Origin: an uncultured Oscillospiraceae bacterium
GTDB lineage: Bacteria > Bacillota_A > Clostridia > Oscillospirales > Oscillospiraceae
DNA: 6,900 nt
Reading direction: 5' to 3'
Assembly (NCBI GenBank): GCA_900757695.1
Contig: CAAEOU010000089.1
Span: forward strand, 1 to 6,900
The notes below the pieces were generated by a model, which was not told where the DNA came from, searched no databases, and saw only the letters and a list, made by a program, of their open reading frames with translations. Positions 1-3,974 of the stretch are shown piece by piece (positions within the stretch are counted from its first letter, which is position 1; every line of letters starts with the position of its first letter). The translations under genes and the position numbers were made by a program.

Positions 1-351
1 ATGAAAACAGAGGGGAACACAGTCTACCTCAGCTATGAGGAGTCTGAGGTCACCGGTATGGAGGGGACTACTACGACCTTTACCGTGCACCCGGAACGTG
101 TGGAGCTGGTTCGTACCGGCACCGTGCAGTCCAAAATGGTGTTTGAAAAAGGAAAAAAGGATGTATCTCTGTACGATGTGGGCTTTGGGGCGCTGACCAT
201 TGGCGTAAAGGCCAGAAGGCTGAAGAATGAGCTTGGCCCCACCGGGGGCCATTTGGAGATCTCCTATGGCATTGAGATCGGAGAAGAGGCCAAGGGACTC
301 AACTCCTTTGTCATTGATGTGCGGCGTTGTGAAAACGCAGTGCCGCAGTAA
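1..351 (+). CDS. DUF1934 (YwiB-like) protein, 5' end cut off by the window
   Basis: The 116 visible residues match the DUF1934 family, small calycin-like beta-barrel proteins of Firmicutes related to B. subtilis YwiB, whose biochemical role is unknown. The family core is clear: LSYEESEVTGMEGTTTTF (residues 10-27), then SKMVFEKGK (44-52), the glycine-rich GFGALTIGV (61-69), and the closing strands GGHLEISYGIEI and NSFVIDV. Family members usually carry about 25 to 30 more residues before the LSYEES strand, so the ATG at base 1 is probably an internal methionine and the true start lies to the left. The frame is open up to the window edge and no ribosome-binding site can be seen. The gene ends with TAA, followed 25 bases later by a hairpin terminator. 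The family call is firm; function is unassigned. Confidence 0.85.
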   Translation: MKTEGNTVYLSYEESEVTGMEGTTTTFTVHPERVELVRTGTVQSKMVFEKGKKDVSLYDVGFGALTIGVKARRLKNELGPTGGHLEISYGIEIGEEAKGLNSFVIDVRRCENAVPQ

Positions 352-376
352 GTGCTGGCGTATGAATAGGTAAATG

Positions 377-406
377 GGACTGCGGCGCAAATGCCGCAGT
401 CCTTTT
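377..406 (+). terminator. Rho-independent terminator between DUF1934 gene and spmB
   Basis: A perfect 10-bp stem (377-386 with 393-402) encloses a 6-base loop and is followed by TTTT on the + strand, so it should end the DUF1934 transcript. It lies 4 bases beyond the end of spmB, which converges from the right. Read on the - strand the stem is followed by a weaker ATTTA stretch, so it may serve both genes. Confidence 0.8.
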
Positions 407-409
407 GCA

Positions 410-931
410 CTATGCGGCAGGGAAGAACAGCCGGGTAAACAGACTGGCGGAGAGAAAGCCTGCCAGATCGGCGATCAGAGCGGCGGGAATGGCATAGCGG
501 GTGCTGCGGAGCTTGGCAGCGCCAAAATAGACCGAGATGGTGTAAAATGTAGTCTCCGTAGAGCCCAGCATCACGGCGGCGGTACGGCCAATTCCGGAAT
601 CCACCCCATAGCGTGTCATCAGATCTGCGCCAACGGCCAGTGCGGCGCTGCCGCTGAAGTGGCGAACCAGCACCAGAGAAAGGGTTTCAGGGGGCAGACC
701 GACAGCACGGCATAGCGGGGAAACGGCAGCGGAGAGCATGTCCAGCGCCCCGCTTTCCCGGAGCATAGAGATGGCACAGAGCAGGATCACAAGGGAGGGG
801 ACAATGGTTTTCAGCAGTGTAAGCCCTTCAGCGGCACCTGTGGTAAGGGCACTGTATATGTTTTCGCCCTTTCGAAGACCGGCGATGGCGCTGACCAACA
901 GAATCAAAGGGATCAGCAGATCAGCGGCCAT
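410..931 (-). CDS. spmB: Spore maturation protein SpmB
   Basis: The product is a 173-residue integral membrane protein of the nucleoside-recognition (Gate) family and close in length to B. subtilis SpmB (about 178). In Bacillus and Clostridium, SpmA and SpmB are needed for full dehydration of the spore core and hence heat resistance; the transported substrate is not known. Hydrophobic segments are visible near residues 4-18, 42-58, 112-137 and 148-170. The family signatures are VRHFSGSAAL (89-98) and GSTETTFYTISVYFG (123-137). The ATG at 931 lies inside the end of spmA, overlapping it by 11 bases, and is preceded by AAGGCGGGA with good spacing, which suggests translational coupling. It is the distal gene of a two-gene operon. 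Sporulation-specific control is expected from the family but not proved by the sequence. Confidence 0.92.
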   Translation of the reverse strand: MAADLLIPLILLVSAIAGLRKGENIYSALTTGAAEGLTLLKTIVPSLVILLCAISMLRESGALDMLSAAVSPLCRAVGLPPETLSLVLVRHFSGSAALAVGADLMTRYGVDSGIGRTAAVMLGSTETTFYTISVYFGAAKLRSTRYAIPAALIADLAGFLSASLFTRLFFPAA

Positions 932-1499
932 GAGAATCCCGCCTTTCCAGCAGCAGACAGGCAGATAGTCCTGCGCATACAGAGACCAGCGAGGTCAGCA
1001 GCACAGCAGGAAGAATGTCCAGCGGCGCTTGGGCACCCAGACTGCTGCGCAGGGCCGCCACTGTGGTAGGGAGCAGCTGAATGGAGGCGGTGTTCATGAC
1101 GATAAGCCGGCACTGTTCCCGGGTGGGAAGACCGGAGCCGTCCCCCATGGCTTTGCAGGCGGCAATGCCCATGGGGGTTGCTGCGTTTCCGAGTCCCAGA
1201 AGATTCGCCGTGACATTGGCGCTGAGTGCGGAGAAGCCGTCGGCGTTTTTTGCGAGCTCCGGGAAAAGACGGCCCAGCAGTGGACGCAGCAGACGGCCAA
1301 GGCTGTCCCGCAGACCGTTTTGCCGCATCAGCTCTCCAACGCCGCACCAGAGGCACAAAGGGCCCGCCAGCCGCAGGGCCGTGTCCACTGCGGCAGCGGC
1401 TCCTTCCCCGGCAGCGGCGGAAACGGCACCGATTTTTCCGGTAATGACGCCACAGAAAATGGAAATAACGACCATGAAAAACCAAATATACGAGATCAA
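921..1499 (-). CDS. spmA: Spore maturation protein SpmA
   Basis: The product is a 192-residue membrane protein that aligns along its whole length with B. subtilis SpmA (196 residues). Markers include the N-terminal MISYIWFFMVVIS segment, the GELMRQNGL turn (55-63), the strongly conserved ANLLGLGNAATPMGI block (98-112), and MNTASIQLLPTTVAALR (135-151). Membrane segments fall near residues 3-22, 40-58, 133-151 and 161-184. It acts with SpmB in the spore-forming cell to bring the spore core to its final low water content. The start is TTG at 1499: an ideal AGGAGGG lies 7 bases upstream, and the next possible start, an ATG at codon 9, would remove half of the first membrane segment and has no such site. 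The gene is the first of the spmA-spmB operon and is divergent from abrB. Confidence 0.92.
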   Translation of the reverse strand: MISYIWFFMVVISIFCGVITGKIGAVSAAAGEGAAAAVDTALRLAGPLCLWCGVGELMRQNGLRDSLGRLLRPLLGRLFPELAKNADGFSALSANVTANLLGLGNAATPMGIAACKAMGDGSGLPTREQCRLIVMNTASIQLLPTTVAALRSSLGAQAPLDILPAVLLTSLVSVCAGLSACLLLERRDSHGR

Positions 1500-1506
1500 A
1501 ATAAAT

Positions 1507-1513
1507 CCCTCCT
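1507..1513 (-). promoter_or_regulatory. Ribosome-binding site fixing the TTG start of spmA
   Basis: On the - strand AGGAGGG (1513 to 1507) is followed by 7 bases and then TTG (1499-1497). This near-perfect Shine-Dalgarno sequence supports TTG over the ATG eight codons downstream. Confidence 0.8.
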
Positions 1514-1555
1514 AAAAATCCATATCATGATAATAAATGGTCGAATGTGGAAATA

Positions 1556-1570
1556 AAAGGGCGACCCTTT
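1556..1570. repeat. Short inverted repeat between spmA and abrB
   Basis: AAAGGG and CCCTTT form a 6-bp inverted repeat around a 3-base centre (CGA). It sits about 40 bases upstream of the abrB -35 box and about 57 bases upstream of the spmA start. It could be a binding site for a regulator, but nothing in the sequence identifies the protein. Confidence 0.35.
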
Positions 1571-1573
1571 GAG

Positions 1574-1589
1574 AAAATAACAAAATAAC
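1574..1589 (+). repeat. 8-bp tandem repeat upstream of the abrB promoter
   Basis: AAAATAAC occurs twice head to tail with no gap. Together with the AT-rich stretch to 1610 it lies upstream of the abrB -35 box, where an UP element or regulator site would be expected. The repeat is short and AT-rich, so chance is possible. Confidence 0.4.
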
Positions 1590-1610
1590 GATGAATTTTT
1601 GTAAAATCTA

Positions 1611-1639
1611 TTGACAATAAATCAGACGATTCCTATAAT
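1611..1639 (+). promoter_or_regulatory. Perfect consensus SigA promoter for abrB
   Basis: TTGACA (1611-1616) and TATAAT (1634-1639) are separated by exactly 17 bases, a full match to the housekeeping consensus, with AT-rich DNA just upstream. Transcription should begin near 1646, giving a 5' untranslated region of about 42 bases. This rules out the in-frame ATG at 1640, which overlaps the -10 box. A promoter this strong implies that repression provides the control. Confidence 0.93.
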
Positions 1640-1687
1640 ATGGCTAGAGCGCTAGGCTCATGGTTATGGAAAAGGAGACAAATAATT

Positions 1688-1930
1688 ATGAAATCAACCG
1701 GTATTGTCAGGAAAGTTGATGAGCTGGGACGCATTGTCCTGCCCATTGAGCTTCGTCGTACTCTGGAGATTGCAGAGCGTGATTCTCTGGAAATTTATGT
1801 AGAAGGTTCTACGATTATTCTGAAAAAGTATGAGCCTGCCTGCATCTTCTGTGGCGACGCAAAGGACGTTGTCAACTATAAGGGCCGCAATATCTGCAAG
1901 AAGTGCCTGGACGAAATGAAAAAGCTGTAA
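1688..1930 (+). CDS. abrB: AbrB/SpoVT-family transition-state regulator with Cys-x2-Cys pairs
   Basis: This 80-residue DNA-binding protein starts with the AbrB swapped-hairpin domain. Residues 1-49 closely match B. subtilis AbrB, including MKSTGIVRKVDELGR, LPIELRRTL and LEIYVEG. The family binds DNA as a dimer or tetramer and represses stationary-phase genes during growth. The C-terminal half differs from Bacillus AbrB: it holds CIFC (52-55) and CKKC (70-73), which look able to bind a metal or form disulfides. The ATG at 1688 is preceded by AAAGGAGA with a 9-base spacing; a longer version from 1640 would start inside the -10 box. The gene faces spmAB head to head and converges on rsmI, as abrB converges on rsmI in B. 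subtilis. The DNA-binding role is well supported; the target genes are unknown. Confidence 0.93.
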   Translation: MKSTGIVRKVDELGRIVLPIELRRTLEIAERDSLEIYVEGSTIILKKYEPACIFCGDAKDVVNYKGRNICKKCLDEMKKL

Positions 1931-1941
1931 ACTACATAGGA

Positions 1942-1977
1942 AAAGCTCCCCTTTGCCCTGTGGCAAAGGGGAGCTTT
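1942..1977. terminator. Perfect 16-bp stem hairpin between convergent abrB and rsmI
   Basis: Positions 1942-1957 pair with 1962-1977 without a mismatch around a CTGT loop. The stem begins AAAGCTCCCC and ends GGGGAGCTTT, so it offers A/T-rich ends in both directions and could terminate both genes. No long T tract follows on either strand beyond the stem's own TTT. It is 11 bases past the abrB stop codon and 20 bases past the rsmI stop codon. Confidence 0.8.
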
Positions 1978-1997
1978 GTGGTTATTATGGGAGCCGA

Positions 1998-2834
1998 TCA
2001 GTCCTGCGCCCCCAGAGCTGCATCGTACAAGCGATTGCGGGCGATGCCGGATGCACGGCTCACCTGTTTGACGGCATCCTTGAGAGAAAGGCCCTGCTGA
2101 CGGAGCACAGAGACCTGCTGCAAACAATCCTCCAGGGTGGGCACGGCTGCCGCTTTGGGTGCGGCGCCGCCCAGAATCAGGACATATTCTCCCCGGGGAG
2201 CATTGTCCTGATAATAGCGGAGCGCCTCCCCAAGGGTGGTCTTTACAGCCTCCTCATGGAGCTTTGTAAGCTCCCGGCACAGACAGATGGGCCGGTCAGC
2301 CCCAAAGGCAGACTGCATGTCCTCCAGTGTGCCCGTGAGCTTGTGGGGGGCCTCGTAGAAAATCATGGTTCTGGTCTCTTCCAGCAGGGACTGGAGATGC
2401 TCCCGCCGGGAACGCTTATTGACCGAGAGAAAGCCCTCGAAGGTGAACCGCCCGGTGGGGAGACCGGAGATGGCCAGCGCAGTGATGGCAGCGCAGGGGC
2501 CGGGGATCGCCGTAACAGGCACACCATTCTCCCGGCATAGCCGAACCAGATCCTCGCCGGGGTCAGAGATGGCCGGGGTTCCGGCATCCGTCACCAGCGC
2601 ACAGGTTTCGCCGGAGAGCAGCCGGTTTAGAATGTGGGGGCCGCTTTCCACCTTGTTGTGCTCGTGATAGCTGACCAGCTGCTTTTTCAGCCCCAGGTGG
2701 TTGAGCAGCTTAATGGATACCCGGGTATCCTCTGCGGCAATAAAATCTGCGGTTTCCAGCGCCTCGGCGGCTCTGGGCGAGATGTCGCCCAGATTACCAA
2801 TGGGCGTTGGAACAAGTACCAGCGTTCCGGACAT
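1998..2834 (-). CDS. rsmI: 16S rRNA (cytidine1402-2'-O)-methyltransferase RsmI
   Basis: RsmI uses S-adenosylmethionine to methylate the ribose of C1402 in the ribosomal decoding centre. The 278-residue protein has the expected tetrapyrrole-methylase fold. PTPIGNLGDI (9-18) begins the first domain, followed by AAEDTR (33-38), SYHEHN (55-60), the S-adenosylmethionine-site motif TDAGTPAISDPG (82-93), AIPGPCA (109-115) and FYEAPH (159-164). The tail from about residue 230 resembles the small C-terminal helical domain of bacterial RsmI. Length is close to the usual 280 to 290. The ATG at 2834 follows AAAGGGAG by 6 bases. It lies 26 bases downstream of the YabB-type gene and should share its transcript. 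In B. subtilis the pair is separated by yazA, which is absent here. Confidence 0.96.
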   Translation of the reverse strand: MSGTLVLVPTPIGNLGDISPRAAEALETADFIAAEDTRVSIKLLNHLGLKKQLVSYHEHNKVESGPHILNRLLSGETCALVTDAGTPAISDPGEDLVRLCRENGVPVTAIPGPCAAITALAISGLPTGRFTFEGFLSVNKRSRREHLQSLLEETRTMIFYEAPHKLTGTLEDMQSAFGADRPICLCRELTKLHEEAVKTTLGEALRYYQDNAPRGEYVLILGGAAPKAAAVPTLEDCLQQVSVLRQQGLSLKDAVKQVSRASGIARNRLYDAALGAQD

Positions 2835-2860
2835 AGCGTTCTCCCTTTCTGTATGGGCCG

Positions 2861-3571
2861 TCAGGCCCGGTGATAGATGTTGCGCAGTTCAGGGGATTCC
2901 TGCCCCTGCGCTGTGTAGAGGGATAGATCCTTTTCCCAAATCAGGCCGGGCTTTCCGCCCCGCCGTGCTTCCACCAGCACCAGATTGGCGGCACTGGCGG
3001 CATCGTGATGAACCGGACGCAGACGCTTTGGCGCAAAACCGGCCCGGTCCAGTGCCACAAACAGCTGGGCGATCCGGTCAGGACGAAAGACCAGACAGAA
3101 TCGTCCGCCCCACCGGGTGGCCCAGGCGGCTGCACAACAGAGGTCATCCAGCGTGCAGGTGCCATCGCCTCGGGCATTTTGCAGTCCGGCGGCGGCGTCA
3201 TAGCCGGTGCCCACCGGGAAATAGGGCGGATTCGAGACGGTCAGGTCGAAGCCTCCGGCAGGAACCAGCGTACGGTGCTGCCGCAGGTCACCGGAGATCA
3301 GCCGGGTGCGGGCATCCAGCCCGTTGCAGGTAAAATTCTTCTGTGCCAACTGACAGGCGGCAGGCTCCAATTCTATGGCAGCGGCAGAAGCCCGGGGTTG
3401 CATGCTCAGCAGCAGCACCGGCAGAATGCCGGAACCGGTGCCCAAGTCCAAGATCCGATCCTTGGCGCTGGGACGGGCAAAGTGGGCCAGCAGAATGGAA
3501 TCTGTGCCCATGGGAAAGACGCCGGGGGCCTGATGGAGAATCGGCCCGCCGTCCCAAAGTGTTTCAGCCAT
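2861..3571 (-). CDS. yabB: TrmN6/YabB-type N6-adenine methyltransferase
   Basis: The 236-residue protein is a class I S-adenosylmethionine-dependent methyltransferase of the group that includes E. coli TrmN6 (YfiC) and B. subtilis YabB. TrmN6 methylates A37 of tRNA1(Val). Visible motifs are the N-terminal HQAPGVFPMGTDSILL (13-28), the cofactor loop DLGTGSGIL (42-50), the acidic IELEP (66-70), SGDLR (93-97) and the catalytic NPPY (114-117) typical of enzymes that methylate amino nitrogens. The ATG at 3571 was chosen because AAAGGAGG precedes it by 4 bases and the family N-terminus begins there; the frame is open further upstream, but that would cross the ferredoxin terminator. It is the first gene of a short operon with rsmI. 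The tRNA substrate is inferred from homology. Confidence 0.88.
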   Translation of the reverse strand: MAETLWDGGPILHQAPGVFPMGTDSILLAHFARPSAKDRILDLGTGSGILPVLLLSMQPRASAAAIELEPAACQLAQKNFTCNGLDARTRLISGDLRQHRTLVPAGGFDLTVSNPPYFPVGTGYDAAAGLQNARGDGTCTLDDLCCAAAWATRWGGRFCLVFRPDRIAQLFVALDRAGFAPKRLRPVHHDAASAANLVLVEARRGGKPGLIWEKDLSLYTAQGQESPELRNIYHRA

Positions 3572-3597
3572 AGAGCCTCCTTTTTGCGGGAAAACTG

Positions 3598-3629
3598 AAA
3601 TGGGCGCCGCCATCCAGCGGCGCCCATTT
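3598..3629 (-). terminator. Terminator downstream of the ferredoxin gene
   Basis: A 13-bp GC-rich stem (3598-3610 with 3617-3629) with a 6-base loop begins 13 bases after the ferredoxin stop codon on the - strand. It is followed by CAG and TTTT. It should separate most ferredoxin transcripts from the methyltransferase operon, although some read-through is possible because no clear promoter is visible between the hairpin and the next gene. Confidence 0.75.
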
Positions 3630-3642
3630 GGCGTTACGTACA

Positions 3643-3813
3643 TTAGCCCTGAGAGATGGCCTCCACGGGGCAGCCGTCTGCGCAGGTGCCGCACTCGATG
3701 CATGCATCTGCATTGATTTCGTAATGCTCGTCACCAGCGCTGATGGCTTCGACAGGACAGTTGCTGGCGCAAAGACCGCAGGAAATGCAGTCAGAGCTGA
3801 TCTGATATGCCAT
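3643..3813 (-). CDS. 2[4Fe-4S] clostridial-type ferredoxin
   Basis: This 56-residue protein is a classic small bacterial ferredoxin, a soluble low-potential electron carrier for enzymes such as pyruvate:ferredoxin oxidoreductase and hydrogenase. It has two matching cluster-binding motifs: Cys9, 12, 15 and 19 in CISCGLCASNCP, and Cys38, 41, 44 and 48 in CIECGTCADGCP. Each is followed by VEAIS, showing the internal duplication of the family. All eight ligands are present. The ATG at 3813 is preceded by GGAGGT with a 7-base gap; an in-frame ATG at 3846 lies in the leader hairpin and within a few bases of the predicted transcript start, so it is discounted. The gene appears monocistronic, with its own promoter and terminator, and is divergent from clpC. 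The redox partner cannot be read from context. Confidence 0.96.
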   Translation of the reverse strand: MAYQISSDCISCGLCASNCPVEAISAGDEHYEINADACIECGTCADGCPVEAISQG

Positions 3814-3826
3814 GTGATACACCTCC

Positions 3827-3848
3827 AATTGGGGACCGAAGTCCAATT
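3827..3848 (-). promoter_or_regulatory. UUCG-capped hairpin at the 5' end of ferredoxin mRNA
   Basis: On the - strand AATTGGAC, a TTCG tetraloop and GTCC, then CC as a bulge, then AATT form a stem of eight pairs closed by the very stable C(UUCG)G loop. It ends directly against the GGAGGT ribosome-binding site and starts at the predicted transcription start. A 5' hairpin in this place commonly protects mRNA from decay; an effect on translation is also possible. Confidence 0.6.
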
Positions 3849-3854
3849 TCCTTC

Positions 3855-3863
3855 ATTGTAACA
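3855..3863 (-). promoter_or_regulatory. Extended -10 promoter for the ferredoxin gene
   Basis: The - strand reads TG, one base, then TACAAT (3860-3855), an extended -10 element. A partial -35 box TTGCTT (3882-3877) lies 16 bases upstream. Transcription should start near 3848, about 35 bases before the ATG. Confidence 0.65.
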
Positions 3864-3974
3864 CGGATTTGTGAAAAAGCAAATCATTTCTGGTGTGATT
3901 TTGTGAATTCTATGTGGCAAATGTTTGAAAAGGGCGGGAAGTGGACAGGATGAAGGGGCAAGGGGGAAGGCAGA

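Noticed and set aside
913..1556. Long open frames overlapping spmA on both strands
   Set aside because: They are frame shadows of spmA: Arg- and Gly-rich translations without family motifs, while the spmA frame matches its family along the full length.
1640..1687. A 16-residue N-terminal extension of AbrB from the ATG at 1640
   Set aside because: That ATG overlaps the -10 box, so it would not be on the transcript; the ATG at 1688 has a good ribosome-binding site and matches the family start.
3572..3703. A 44-residue N-terminal extension of the YabB-type methyltransferase
   Set aside because: The open frame continues upstream through the ferredoxin terminator and into the ferredoxin gene; AAAGGAGG before the ATG at 3571 and the family N-terminus fix the start.
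3864..3974. A promoter for clpC
   Set aside because: TTGTGA at 3901 has no matching -10 at 16 to 18 bases and TTCTAT at 3908 is a poor -10, so no promoter is annotated.
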